From Oscillospiraceae bacterium NTUH-002-81 (GTDB lineage: Bacteria > Bacillota > Clostridia > Lachnospirales > Lachnospiraceae), in NCBI GenBank assembly GCA_032620915.1, contig CP136052.1, forward strand, positions 155,001-219,000: 64,000 bases of DNA, in the 5' to 3' direction. The first letter of the stretch is position 1. The number at the start of each line of letters is the position of its first letter. The position numbers were made by a program, and so were the translations under genes. This document shows, piece by piece, positions 10,097 through 18,426 of the stretch. Below the pieces are notes generated by a model that was not told where the DNA came from, did no database searches, and was given only the letters and a program-made list of their open reading frames with translations.

Positions 10097-10558
10097 ATGA
10101 GAAAATTAGAAGGAAAAGTTGTAGGAAGTCAGATGAAGATGGGCATTGTTGCTGCCCGGTTTAATGAGTTTATCGTATCCAAGCTGGTGTCCGGAGCGGA
10201 GGATGCACTGGTGCGTCACGGTGTAGACACCGACGATGTGGACATTGCATGGGTGCCCGGCGCCTTCGAGATTCCGCTGATCGCCCAGAAAATGGCAAAA
10301 AGCGGAAAGTATGACGCGGTGATCTGCCTGGGTGCAGTCATCAAGGGTTCCACCAGCCACTATGATTACGTGTGCGCAGAGGTTTCCAAGGGCGTGGCCC
10401 AGGCAGGACTGAATACCGGTGTACCGGTGCTCTTTGGTGTGCTGACCACAGACAACATCGAGCAGGCCATCGAGCGCGCAGGCACCAAGGCAGGCAACAA
10501 GGGTTACGATGTGGCATGCACCGCCATCGAGATGGTCAACCTTATGAAAAATATGTAA
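10097..10558 (+). CDS. ribH: 6,7-dimethyl-8-ribityllumazine synthase
   Basis: 153 residues, usual length. Condenses the RibD product (after dephosphorylation) with the RibB product. Family marks: [11 protein letters not shown] near 19, [10 protein letters not shown] near 54, [16 protein letters not shown] near 78, GVLTTDN near 115. A GGGAGG site precedes ATG. The 145-bp spacer from ribBA contains no terminator that I can see, so it probably belongs to the same operon. Its last 17 bp overlap the convergent HAD gene. Confidence 0.97.
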   Translation: MRKLEGKVVGSQMKMGIVAARFNEFIVSKLVSGAEDALVRHGVDTDDVDIAWVPGAFEIPLIAQKMAKSGKYDAVICLGAVIKGSTSHYDYVCAEVSKGVAQAGLNTGVPVLFGVLTTDNIEQAIERAGTKAGNKGYDVACTAIEMVNLMKNM

Positions 10559-11192
10559 TCACGTCGCGGGCGCTGCCTGCGATATACACGGCGTAATCCC
10601 GGTATTGTGCGGCTGGATATTTCATATCCGGAATGCAGATGGCCGGGATTTTCCCGTTGTGGGCAGCCAGCAGGCCGTTCTCGGAATCCTCCAGCACCAG
10701 GGCGTCCTCCGGGGCAATGTCGAAATGGCGGCAGGACAGCAGAAAGATCTCCGGGTCCGGTTTGCTGTGGCTCACCTGATCCCCGCCGGTGATCCTGGAA
10801 AAATAGCGGGCCAGACCGGCCTGTTCCAGATAGCGGTTCACGTGGTCGGTAGGGGTGGAAGAAGCCACGCAGCAGGGAATCTGCCGGGCGGTGAAAAATT
10901 CCAGCAGTTCGGGAATCCCTTCTTTGACGGGAATGGTGTGGTGCTCCGTCCAGTCGTTCATGGCCAGACGGGCCCTGCGGCTGACCTCCCGATGCGGATA
11001 ATCCGCCCCATAGATTTCCCGTACCCGCGCGGCCAGGGTGTCGCCGCCCACGCCCAGCGTCAGGGCATATTTTTCCGGTGTGATCTCATAGCCGAGATCA
11101 GCAGCTGCCTTTTGCAAAAATCCCATAAACAGGCGTTCAGAATCAAAAATCAGGCCATCCATATCGAAAATGGCAAGCTTGGGAGTGTTCAT
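10542..11192 (-). CDS. HAD-superfamily hydrolase, beta-phosphoglucomutase-like
   Basis: 216 residues. HAD motif I is [11 protein letters not shown] (about 9-19), with the two catalytic Asp. Motif II lies in [11 protein letters not shown] (about 110), and motif III/IV around [10 protein letters not shown] and [13 protein letters not shown] (about 150 and 169). A helical cap follows motif I, as in the PgmB/YcjU class, so it acts on a small phosphorylated metabolite. The coding end overlaps the ribH end by 17 bp, in convergent orientation. The riboflavin pathway needs a HAD phosphatase for the RibD product and none is otherwise seen here; that role is possible but the opposite orientation gives only weak support. 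AAGGAGG precedes the ATG. Confidence 0.88.
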   Translation of the reverse strand: MNTPKLAIFDMDGLIFDSERLFMGFLQKAAADLGYEITPEKYALTLGVGGDTLAARVREIYGADYPHREVSRRARLAMNDWTEHHTIPVKEGIPELLEFFTARQIPCCVASSTPTDHVNRYLEQAGLARYFSRITGGDQVSHSKPDPEIFLLSCRHFDIAPEDALVLEDSENGLLAAHNGKIPAICIPDMKYPAAQYRDYAVYIAGSARDVITYFS

Positions 11193-11366
11193 AGGTTGTG
11201 TCCTCCTTTGGTATTGCCTTCATTTTAGGGGATAACGGTGAAAATGTAAAGCTTACAAAAATGAACGGCAAAGCATCGAAGATGAAAAAAGATCATACCC
11301 AGTGAAAAAGATTGTGCTATAATGATGACAGGATCATAAAGAAAGTAAAGATAGAGGAGGCATGGA
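11193..11366. promoter_or_regulatory. Divergent spacer with sortase promoter
   Basis: Between the HAD and sortase genes. An extended -10, TGCTATAAT (11315-11323), reads toward the sortase; the -35 region is weak. GAGGAGG lies at 11354-11360. No gene is seen. Confidence 0.55.
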
Positions 11367-11662
11367 ATGGAAGAAATACACACATCGCCGGAAAAGCCGA
11401 AGAAAAAAAAGGCCGGTGAGTGCAGATGGTCAGGAGCGTCCACGAAAGCGCCCGGCGGATGAAGGAGATGCCCCGAGACCGCGCAAGCGTCCGACAGATG
11501 GCGGAGATACACCAAGATCAAAGAAACGAGAAACGAATCGAGACGGGCAGGAAGAATTGCGTCCACGAAAACGCCCGACAAATATAGAAGGATCTGTAAA
11601 GCCGAAGAAACATGCTTCGCAGGGAGAAAGGAAGTCAGGCAAGAAGCGCCGCAAAAAAAAAG
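11367..11662 (+). pseudogene. Frame-broken basic N-terminal leader of the sortase gene
   Basis: ATG 11367 lies 6 bp after GGAGG and begins MEEIHTSPEKPKKKK. At an A8 run (11403-11410) the coding frame must skip one base to continue in a Lys/Arg/Pro-rich frame with imperfect repeats of the type RPRKRPADEGD, RPRKRPTDGGD, RPRKRPTN. At an A9 run (11653-11661) it must skip one base again to enter the sortase frame (KKKKQRMDTL). With one A fewer in each run the whole would be a single sortase with an about 100-residue basic cytoplasmic tail. Either two sequence errors, or slippage-prone tracts. The repeat-rich coding character of the middle frame is clear; its true status is not. Confidence 0.55.
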
Positions 11663-12439
11663 AAACAGCGGATGGACACGTTGAGTCTGGTGCTTCTGCT
11701 TGTGGCCATCGTGGTATTTTGTTTTTCGGCATTTTCGCTGATCCGCATTGGGCTGAATTATAAAAAAGGAACAGACACGTACCAGGAGCTGGAGGCAGCA
11801 GTGGTGACGGAGGCGACCCCGGACGGCACAGAAGCGCAGCCGGACAACGCCGATACCCGGGCCATGGCCTATACGCCTCCTTACGTGAATTTCGATAACC
11901 TGCTGCAGATCAACCCGGAGACGGAAGCGTGGATTTTGCTGCCGGACACGAAGATCAATTACCCCATCGTGAAGCACACGGACAACGCCTATTATCTGAA
12001 TCATATGATTGACGGCACGTCCAACAGCGCGGGTACATTGTTTATCGACACGAACAACAGCAACAACTTTGCTGATCAGAATACCATCGTCTACGGCCAC
12101 AACATGAAGAACGGTTCCATGTTCGGCCAGCTGAAAAAGTACGGCAAGGAAGATTTTTACAAAGAGCACCCGTGTTTTTATCTGTACACGAAGGATGGCG
12201 TGTGGCAGTATGACATTTTCTCTGTCCGTGTAGTGGATGAGCTCAGCGACAGCTATACGATGACCTTTGCATCCACCGATGCGTACCGCAGCTATCTGGA
12301 TCAGGCTGTGCGCAAGTCCATGTACGACACCACGGCGACGGCAGATGTGACGGATTCCATCATCACGCTGTCCACCTGCACCAGCAAGGACACCGACCGA
12401 CTGATCGTGCAGGCTGTTAAAGGAGAACAGATTCGCTGA
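11612..12439 (+). CDS. Class B sortase
   Basis: 275 residues in this frame. A membrane-anchored transpeptidase that links surface proteins to the cell wall. A short basic N terminus is followed by one membrane segment (about 25-45). The catalytic domain has the His in IVYGHNMKN (about 161), the Cys in TLSTC (about 252), and the Arg in DTDRLIVQA (about 260). Spacing and sequence fit SrtB. ATG 11612 has no good ribosome site; the strong one is at 11354, which suggests that the natural protein starts at 11367 with a long basic tail (see the leader entry). No LPxTG-type substrate is visible in this window, but the large surface protein at the window end is incomplete. Confidence 0.88.
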   Translation: MLRREKGSQARSAAKKKKQRMDTLSLVLLLVAIVVFCFSAFSLIRIGLNYKKGTDTYQELEAAVVTEATPDGTEAQPDNADTRAMAYTPPYVNFDNLLQINPETEAWILLPDTKINYPIVKHTDNAYYLNHMIDGTSNSAGTLFIDTNNSNNFADQNTIVYGHNMKNGSMFGQLKKYGKEDFYKEHPCFYLYTKDGVWQYDIFSVRVVDELSDSYTMTFASTDAYRSYLDQAVRKSMYDTTATADVTDSIITLSTCTSKDTDRLIVQAVKGEQIR

Positions 12440-12631
12440 TTAGATGATGAAGGTGTTGCAAATTGCCAGATAGAAAAATTCTGAGAACAAAATGGAAAGA
12501 TTGGTGGACAACACTGTCATTCATAAAAAATCAGATGTCAGTATTTGAAAAATGTAAGAAGACAGATGAATATGTGAAAATGACGGCAGATTGACATGTG
12601 ACATTATAAAAGAGAGAGGAGGCAGTCTGAT
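12440..12631. other. Spacer, no gene seen
   Basis: AT-rich, with TTGACA at 12591-12596 and TATAAA at 12605-12610. These are too close together to form one standard promoter. A GAGAGGAGG ribosome site serves the first sirtuin. Confidence 0.4.
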
Positions 12632-13351
12632 ATGACCCCAGAAGAAAAATTACAGGAGCTGATCTCCGGTTCGAATAACATTGTATTTTTTGGCGGCGCC
12701 GGCGTATCGACGGAGAGCGGCATTCCGGATTTCCGCAGCGTGGATGGCCTGTATCATCAGAAATACGACTATCCGCCGGAGGAAATTTTGAGCCATTCCT
12801 TTTTCCTGTATCATACGGAAGAATTTTACCGGTTTTACAAAGATAAAATGCTTTGCCTGGATGCCAAGCCCAACCGGGCCCATGAGAAGCTGGCCGAGCT
12901 GGAAGCGGCGGGCAAGCTGAAAGCGGTGGTGACCCAGAACATCGACGGGCTGCACCAGATGGCGGGAAGTAAGAAGGTGCTGGAGCTGCATGGTTCGGTG
13001 CACCGCAATTACTGTCAGAAGTGCGGCAAATTTTACGATGCGGCGTACATGCTCCATGCGGAAGGCATTCCTCGGTGCAGCTGCGGCGGCACCATCAAGC
13101 CGGATGTGGTGCTTTACGAGGAAGGCCTGGACAACGGCATTTTGTCCGAGGCGGTGCGCTGCATTTCCGAGGCAGATGTGCTGATCATCGGCGGTACGTC
13201 GCTGGTGGTGTATCCGGCGGCGGGACTGGTGAATTACTACAACGGCCATAAGCTGGTGGTGATCAACAAATCGCCGACGCCCATGGACCGCAAGGCTGAC
13301 CTGGTCATTGCGGGCAGCATCGGGGAAGTGCTGGGCAATATCCGCGTGTAA
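12632..13351 (+). CDS. NAD-dependent protein deacylase, sirtuin (copy 1)
   Basis: 239 residues, a minimal SIR2-family enzyme. It removes acetyl or related acyl groups from lysine using NAD. Motifs: GGAGVSTESGIPDFRS (about 21-36) for NAD binding, TQNIDGLH (about 104) with the catalytic His in ELHGSVH (about 121), a CxxC...CxC zinc site (YCQKCG and RCSCGG), and GGTSLVVYP (about 189). It resembles the class with HSFFLYHTEEFYRFYKD in place of the usual cofactor loop. It is followed 143 bp later by a close paralogue, so the pair arose by tandem duplication. Confidence 0.95.
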   Translation: MTPEEKLQELISGSNNIVFFGGAGVSTESGIPDFRSVDGLYHQKYDYPPEEILSHSFFLYHTEEFYRFYKDKMLCLDAKPNRAHEKLAELEAAGKLKAVVTQNIDGLHQMAGSKKVLELHGSVHRNYCQKCGKFYDAAYMLHAEGIPRCSCGGTIKPDVVLYEEGLDNGILSEAVRCISEADVLIIGGTSLVVYPAAGLVNYYNGHKLVVINKSPTPMDRKADLVIAGSIGEVLGNIRV

Positions 13352-13364
13352 CTGTTGAAGATTC

Positions 13365-13458
13365 GTTACAGTTCACTCGTATATTTCTGTGAACAGATTT
13401 CATGCTCGCATGAAAATCTGAATGCAGGAATATACGAATGGCGCTTTTGAACTGTGAC
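13365..13458 (+). repeat. Palindromic intergenic repeat, copy 2 (complete)
   Basis: The outer arms GTTACAGTTCACTCGTATAT and ATATACGAATGGCGC...GAACTGTGAC are imperfect inverted repeats. Inside is a hairpin CAGATTTCATGC-TC-GCATGAAAATCTG (13394-13420). The same hairpin design with the TC turn and the GAATGGCGC..CTGAACT arm recurs near 49470-49643, and parts recur at 6360-6455 and 27136-27156. Whether it is a mobile MITE-like element or a transcript-folding element is unknown. Confidence 0.6.
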
Positions 13459-13494
13459 GATCATGTCTTTGAGGGGAGAAAGAGAGCATGAAGA

Positions 13495-14322
13495 ATGGAT
13501 TTGGAAACTGCGGCAATGCTGCAAAAGATGGTTGATGAGAGTGACCATATCGTGTTTTTCGGCGGAGCAGGCGTATCCACGGAGAGTGGCATCCCGGATT
13601 TTCGAAGCCGTGATGGTCTGTTTCGGCAGAAATATAAATATTCACCCCAGAAAATTTTGAGCAAACCTTTTTATAAGGAGAAACCCGAAGTTTTTTATGA
13701 ATTTTACCGGGAAAAAATGCTCTGGCCGGACGCCTGTCCCAATGCGGCCCACAAAAAGCTGGTGGAGCTGGAGGAGGCAGGCAAGCTGTCTGCTATTGTG
13801 ACCCAGAACATTGACGGGCTGCATCAGAAGGCGGGAAGCAAAAAGGTGCTGGAGCTGCACGGGTCTGTGCATCGGAACTACTGTACCAGATGCGGGAAAT
13901 TTTATGATCTGGATACGATGCTGCATACCGAGGGCATTCCCCGGTGCAGCTGCGGCGGCATGATCAAGCCGGATGTGGTGCTGTACCAGGAAAAGCTGAA
14001 AATGGACGTGATCATGGAGGCTGCGAAGGTCATTTCCGAGGCAGATATGCTCATTATCGGCGGCACCTCCCTTTCGGTGTACCCGGCCAACCGGCTGATC
14101 AAGAATTTCAAGAAGCCCAACCGGGTGCTGATCAACAAAAATATCGCAGGCATGGAGTACCGGGCCAGACTGGTCATCGCGGACAGCATCGGGGAAGTAC
14201 TGGGCGGTATCCAGGTAAAAAAGGAGCAGGAGGGGCAGGCAGAGCCCCCACAGCAGGAGAGCGACAGGCGGGACCGGCAGAGTCTCCATAAAATAGGAAG
14301 AACAGCGTGGAGCCACGCATAG
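13495..14322 (+). CDS. NAD-dependent protein deacylase, sirtuin (copy 2)
   Basis: 275 residues, closely related to the preceding sirtuin throughout: the NAD motif, TQNIDGLHQ, ELHGSVHRNYC and RCSCGG are conserved. It has an about 35-residue hydrophilic C-terminal extension (rich in Gln, Glu, Arg) absent from copy 1. Start: ATG 13495 is 16 bp after GGAG (13475-13478). ATG 13488 has ideal spacing but is out of frame and closes after 15 codons, so the start region may contain a one-base error. Confidence 0.93.
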   Translation: MDLETAAMLQKMVDESDHIVFFGGAGVSTESGIPDFRSRDGLFRQKYKYSPQKILSKPFYKEKPEVFYEFYREKMLWPDACPNAAHKKLVELEEAGKLSAIVTQNIDGLHQKAGSKKVLELHGSVHRNYCTRCGKFYDLDTMLHTEGIPRCSCGGMIKPDVVLYQEKLKMDVIMEAAKVISEADMLIIGGTSLSVYPANRLIKNFKKPNRVLINKNIAGMEYRARLVIADSIGEVLGGIQVKKEQEGQAEPPQQESDRRDRQSLHKIGRTAWSHA

Positions 14323-14341
14323 GCTCCGGAAAGGAAGTGCG

Positions 14342-14525
14342 ATGGAATACGAGGTTGGCGATATCGTCAAACTGAAGAAAAAAGCACCCCTGCGGGAGCT
14401 TTGAATGGGAAATCCTCCGTGTGGGTGCGGACTTTCGTCTGAAGTGCACCGGCTGTGGCCATCAGATCATGATCGCCCGCAAACTGGTGGAAAAAAATAC
14501 AAGAGATTTGCGAAAAAAGCCTTGA
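14342..14525 (+). CDS. DUF951 family small protein (frame broken by one base)
   Basis: A 60-residue gene with a typical DUF951 layout: EYEVGDIVKLKK at the start, then HPCGSFEWEILRVGADFR, then the zinc-ribbon-like CTGCGHQIMIAR. As given, the frame stops early. One A too many in the A6 run at 14378-14383 shifts it; with five As the frame runs to TGA 14523-14525, exactly 60 codons plus stop. AAGGAAG lies before ATG 14342. It starts 20 bp after the second sirtuin. Members of this family are usually about 60-70 residues, found near rpsF in Firmicutes; the function is unknown. Confidence 0.8.
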
Positions 14526-14540
14526 AAAAAGGCTTTTTTT
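14513..14540 (+). terminator. Terminator overlapping the DUF951 stop codon
   Basis: Perfect stem AAAAAAGCCTT (14513-14523) / AAGGCTTTTTT (14529-14539) with a GAAAA loop and a T-tract. The TGA of DUF951 lies at the stem-loop boundary. Confidence 0.85.
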
Positions 14541-14562
14541 ATGTTATCATCAATATTCGTGA

Positions 14563-14642
14563 TATATTAACTGCTCGCATCAGGGCAGCAATCCTTGCTC
14601 CCATCAGATGGGGAGCCAGAGACCATAAGGAGGTAAAACAGC
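14563..14642 (+). promoter_or_regulatory. rpsF leader with hairpin
   Basis: A TATATT -10-like box at 14563-14568 is followed by an untranslated leader holding a hairpin, GCTCCCAT (14597-14604) / ATGGGGAGC (14608-14616), and the AAGGAGG ribosome site. In many bacteria the rpsF leader binds the S6:S18 complex for feedback control; whether this hairpin is that element I cannot confirm. Confidence 0.35.
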
Positions 14643-14930
14643 ATGACAAAATATGAATTAGCTCTTGTTGTGAATGCAAAACTCGAAGATGAAGAGAGAC
14701 TGGCAACAGTCGAGAAAGCCAAGGAGTACATCACACGTTTCGGCGGCGTGATCACCAACGTGGATGACTGGGGTAAGAAGAGACTTGCTTACGAGATCCA
14801 GAAGATGAAAGAGGGCTTCTACTACTTCATCCAGTTTGACGCTGAGACATCCGCTCCGGCTGAGATCGAGAAACACGTTCGCATCATGGAGAATGTTATC
14901 AGATATTTATGCGTAAAGCAGGAAGCATAG
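14643..14930 (+). CDS. rpsF: 30S ribosomal protein S6
   Basis: 95 residues. It binds S18 and 16S rRNA in the platform of the small subunit. Typical start TKYELALVVNAKLEDEE and the conserved WGKKRLAYEIQKMKEGFYY (about 41-59). First of the conserved rpsF-ssb-rpsR operon; AAGGAGG precedes the ATG. Confidence 0.97.
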   Translation: MTKYELALVVNAKLEDEERLATVEKAKEYITRFGGVITNVDDWGKKRLAYEIQKMKEGFYYFIQFDAETSAPAEIEKHVRIMENVIRYLCVKQEA

Positions 14931-14955
14931 GACCCAGACAGAAGAAGGAGATTCA

Positions 14956-15399
14956 ATGAACAAAGTAATCTTAATGGGGCGTCTGACAAGAGACCCGGAA
15001 GTAAGATATTCTCAGGGCGAGAACGGAAGCGCAGTTGCACGTTTTTCCCTGGCTGTTGACCGGAGATTCAAGAGAGCCGGAGATGCAGAGGCAGATTTCT
15101 TCAACTGTACGGCATTTGGCCGTCAGGCAGAGTTTGTTGAGAGATATCTGAAGCGGGGAACAAAGATGGTTGTGACCGGCAGAATCCAGAACGACAACTA
15201 CACGAATAGAGATGGCCAGAAGGTCTACAGCGTGCAGATCATCGTTGAGGAACTGGAATTTGCTGAGAGCAAGGCAGCAGCAGGCAGCAATGATGGGGGT
15301 TATCATCAGCCTGCAGACAGACCTTCACCGGCCGCTGCAGTTGGCGATGGCTTCATGAACATTCCGGACGGAATTGATGAGGAGCTGCCATTTAACTAA
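14956..15399 (+). CDS. ssb: Single-stranded DNA-binding protein
   Basis: 147 residues. OB-fold at 1-105: MNKVILMGRLTRDPEVRYS, FNCTAFGRQAEFVERYLKRG, and VTGRIQND. It is followed by a flexible Gly/Pro/Ser tail and the acidic tip DGIDEELPFN, which recruits replication and repair partners. It lies between rpsF and rpsR, the standard Firmicutes order. Confidence 0.97.
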   Translation: MNKVILMGRLTRDPEVRYSQGENGSAVARFSLAVDRRFKRAGDAEADFFNCTAFGRQAEFVERYLKRGTKMVVTGRIQNDNYTNRDGQKVYSVQIIVEELEFAESKAAAGSNDGGYHQPADRPSPAAAVGDGFMNIPDGIDEELPFN

Positions 15400-15465
15400 A
15401 CAATATTTCAGTGTTTTCCTATAATAATGTTTTATAACAGGAATCCGAACAGGAGGTAAATAATC

Positions 15466-15726
15466 ATGGCATTCAAAAATGATAGAAGCGATTCTCCGAT
15501 GAAGAGAAGAGGCGGACGCAGAAGAAAGAAAGTTTGCGTATTCTGTGGCAAAGAGAACAACGAGATCGATTACAAGGACGTTAATAAGTTAAAGAGATAT
15601 GTCTCCGAGAGAGGCAAGATTCTTCCGAGAAGAATCACCGGCAACTGTGCAAAGCATCAGAGAGCACTGACCGTTGCGATCAAGAGAGCAAGACATATCG
15701 CAATTATGCCTTACGTTCAGGACTAA
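15466..15726 (+). CDS. rpsR: 30S ribosomal protein S18
   Basis: 86 residues. Typical features: [20 protein letters not shown] with a CxxC pair (about 24-27), [15 protein letters not shown] (about 52), and the basic [13 protein letters not shown] tail. The extra Cys residues suggest a zinc-binding (C+) form. AGGAGG precedes the ATG. Confidence 0.97.
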   Translation: MAFKNDRSDSPMKRRGGRRRKKVCVFCGKENNEIDYKDVNKLKRYVSERGKILPRRITGNCAKHQRALTVAIKRARHIAIMPYVQD

Positions 15727-15931
15727 TTTTGAACAGTCACGGAGCTGTTGCAATGCAGATGAGCAGTCATTTGCGGAGCAGCGGCTCCTTTTCGTTTCGT
15801 ATACATATCTTACAGACAAATTCTATCGTTTTTTTCCGCTTCCCCTTTACATACAAAGATGGTATAATAAAAGCTGTTCATTTATCGTTATTTCCCGCCC
15901 CGGTCAGGTGCGGGACACCGGAGGAACAGGT
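15727..15931. other. Spacer before gdpP
   Basis: 205 bp. Contains TATAAT at 15863-15868 without a clear -35, and GGAGG at 15920-15924 for the next gene. The gdpP reading frame is open through this stretch, but no upstream start has a ribosome site. Confidence 0.5.
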
Positions 15932-17977
15932 ATGAAGAAAAAGTTAAAGCTTAAGGGACAGCTTCGTTCTTATATGCAGTGGCCGATCATGCTGACGGTG
16001 CTTCTGGCCGCCATGAATCTCTGGATCTATGTGATGGATGTACGCATTGGTATGGTGATGAGCGTTTTCATCGGGATCTATGTGGTTACGGTCATTATTC
16101 TTTATGTATATAACAAGCCGCTGATTTTGAATGAGCTGATTTCCTTTGCCACACAATATGGGCAGGTGCAGAAGTCCCTGCTGAAGGAGCTGGCAGTGCC
16201 TTATGCGCTTCTGGACGACCAGGGGAAGATGGTGTGGAGAAATGAAGCGTTTATGGATGTGGTAGGCGCGGACAATGCGCGGAAGAAGTCGATCTTCGCT
16301 ATTTTACCGGAGCTTCACCGGGAGGATATGCCCGATGAGGAAGGCGTGAAGAGCTGCCATATCCACTATGAAGACCGGGATTTCCGGGCAGATTTCCGTA
16401 AGATCACCATTGACGGCATGCTGGAAAACAACAGTCTGGTGGACACCACCGATTACGAGGGGTATCTGGTGGCGCTCTATCTTTTTGACGAGACGGATCT
16501 GAACATCGCTATCCGGGAAAATCGGGAGCAGCGCATGGTCAGCGGCCTGATCTATATTGACAACTACGATGAGGCACTGGAGAGCATCGAGGAAGTGCGG
16601 CAGTCTCTGCTGGGTGCGCTCATCGAGCGAAAGATCAACAAATACATTGCCGGTGTGGAAGGCATTGTGAAAAAGCTGGAGAAGGATAAGTATTTCGTGA
16701 TCTTCAAGTACAAGTATCTGCGCCAGCTCAAGGAACAGCGTTTTGACATTATGGACGATGTGAAAACGGTGAATATCGGCAATGAGATGCCCATCACTCT
16801 GAGTATTGGTATCGGTATCGGCGGCAGCACGTATGCCCAGAATTACGAGTATGCCCGCACGGCCATCGACCTGGCACTGGGCCGGGGCGGCGATCAGGCG
16901 GTGCTGAAAGAGGGCTCTTCCATTTCCTATTACGGCGGCAAGAGCAAGACCGTGGAGAAGACCACCCGTGTGAAAGCCCGTGTGAAAGCCCAGGCGCTGC
17001 GGGAGATCATTCAGACGAAGGATCGAGTCATCATCATGGGGCACAAGCTGTCGGATGTGGACGCGTTCGGCGCTGCAGTAGGTATTTACCGGGCCTCTGT
17101 GTTCCTGAATAAAAAAGTAAATATCGTGGTCAATGAAGTAACCACTTCCCTCCGTCCGCTGATGGACAGCTTCCTTGCCGGTCAGGACAAGGCGGAGGAT
17201 ATCGTCATCAAGAGCCCCCAGGCCATTGAACGGGCCGACGGCAGCACGGTGGTGGTTGTGGTGGATACGAACCGGCCCAGCTACACCGAGTGTCAGGAGC
17301 TTCTGAACAAATGCAAGACCATTGTGGTGCTGGATCATCACCGCAGAGGCGGCGAGGTCATCGAGAATGCGACGCTGTCGTACATCGAGCCCTATGCATC
17401 CTCTGCCTGCGAGATGGTGGCAGAGATCCTGCAGTATTTTGACGATGGCCTGAAGATCAAACAGTCCGAGGCTGACTGCCTGTATGCGGGCATCATGATC
17501 GACACGGACAACTTTATGAGTAAGGCAGGCGTGCGTACCTTTGAGGCAGCAGCCTTCCTGAAGCGGAGCGGCGCGGATATCACCAGGATCCGAAAACTGC
17601 TTCGCTATGACATGACGGAATATAAGGCGCGTGCTGAGGTGGTACGCAAGGCGGAGATTTATCAGGGCGTATTTGCCATTTCCGTATGCGAGGGCGACGG
17701 GCTGGAGAGCCCCACCATCGTCGGTGCCCAGGCGGCCAACGAGCTGCTGGATATCATCGGTGTGAAGGCGTCCTTTGTGCTGACCCAGTACAATCATACG
17801 ATTTATGTCAGTGCCCGCGCCATCGATGAAGTGAATGTACAGATTATTATGGAACGGCTGGGCGGCGGTGGCCATATGACCATTGCCGGTGCGCAGCTGG
17901 GAGATGTGACTCTGGATGAGGCCAAGAGCATTTTGAAGGAGACACTGAATAAAATGCAGGAAGAAGGAGCGTTATAA
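15932..17977 (+). CDS. gdpP: Cyclic-di-AMP phosphodiesterase GdpP
   Basis: 681 residues. Membrane protein that hydrolyses c-di-AMP, a messenger controlling potassium and wall homeostasis. Two membrane helices (about 20-65), a PAS-like domain (about 75-150), a degenerate GGDEF domain (about 170-300), and a DHH/DHHA1 module. The DHH module shows SDVDAFGAAVG near 372, VVVDTNRP near 443, VLDHHRRGG near 466 and GGGGHMTIAGAQ near 645. The start ATG 15932 has GGAGG 7 bp upstream; the frame extends further upstream without support. It directly precedes rplI and dnaB, the usual Firmicutes order. Confidence 0.95.
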   Translation: MKKKLKLKGQLRSYMQWPIMLTVLLAAMNLWIYVMDVRIGMVMSVFIGIYVVTVIILYVYNKPLILNELISFATQYGQVQKSLLKELAVPYALLDDQGKMVWRNEAFMDVVGADNARKKSIFAILPELHREDMPDEEGVKSCHIHYEDRDFRADFRKITIDGMLENNSLVDTTDYEGYLVALYLFDETDLNIAIRENREQRMVSGLIYIDNYDEALESIEEVRQSLLGALIERKINKYIAGVEGIVKKLEKDKYFVIFKYKYLRQLKEQRFDIMDDVKTVNIGNEMPITLSIGIGIGGSTYAQNYEYARTAIDLALGRGGDQAVLKEGSSISYYGGKSKTVEKTTRVKARVKAQALREIIQTKDRVIIMGHKLSDVDAFGAAVGIYRASVFLNKKVNIVVNEVTTSLRPLMDSFLAGQDKAEDIVIKSPQAIERADGSTVVVVVDTNRPSYTECQELLNKCKTIVVLDHHRRGGEVIENATLSYIEPYASSACEMVAEILQYFDDGLKIKQSEADCLYAGIMIDTDNFMSKAGVRTFEAAAFLKRSGADITRIRKLLRYDMTEYKARAEVVRKAEIYQGVFAISVCEGDGLESPTIVGAQAANELLDIIGVKASFVLTQYNHTIYVSARAIDEVNVQIIMERLGGGGHMTIAGAQLGDVTLDEAKSILKETLNKMQEEGAL

Positions 17978-17979
17978 TT

Positions 17980-18426
17980 ATGAAGGTTATTTTATTACAG
18001 GATGTCAAAGCCCTTGGAAAAAAGGGAGAACTGGTCAATGTCAATGACGGCTATGCGAGAAACTTTATCCTGCCGAAGAAGCTGGGCGTGGAGGCCAACA
18101 GCCAGAACATGAACGATTTGAAGCTGCAGAAGGCCCACGAGGAGAAACGGGCGCAGGAGATCTACGAGGAAGCCAAGGAATTTGGTGCAAAGATCGCAGC
18201 CTCCAGCGTGCGGGTAACGATTAAGACCGGCGAGGGCGGCAAGATTTTCGGTTCCGTTTCCTCCAAGGAGATCGCACAGGCAGCACAGGAGCAGCTGGGC
18301 ATGGACATCGATAAGAAGAAAATGCAGCTGGCAGCACCCATCAAGTCTCTGGGAACCCACATGGTGCCGGTGAGACTGCATCCCAAGGTGACAACGGAGC
18401 TGAAAGTTATCGTGACCGAGGCGTAA
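17980..18426 (+). CDS. rplI: 50S ribosomal protein L9
   Basis: 148 residues. Begins MKVILLQDVKALGKKGELV with the GYARNFILPK signature (about 24-33), a long central helix, and a C-terminal domain (LGTHMVPVRLHP). It starts 2 bp after the gdpP stop, so the two are translated together. Confidence 0.97.
   Translation: MKVILLQDVKALGKKGELVNVNDGYARNFILPKKLGVEANSQNMNDLKLQKAHEEKRAQEIYEEAKEFGAKIAASSVRVTIKTGEGGKIFGSVSSKEIAQAAQEQLGMDIDKKKMQLAAPIKSLGTHMVPVRLHPKVTTELKVIVTEA

Noticed and set aside
11403-11661. Programmed -1 ribosomal frameshifting in the sortase leader
   Set aside because: Both junctions require +1, not -1, and similar +1 breaks occur in unrelated genes, so an assembly artefact or slippage is a better explanation.
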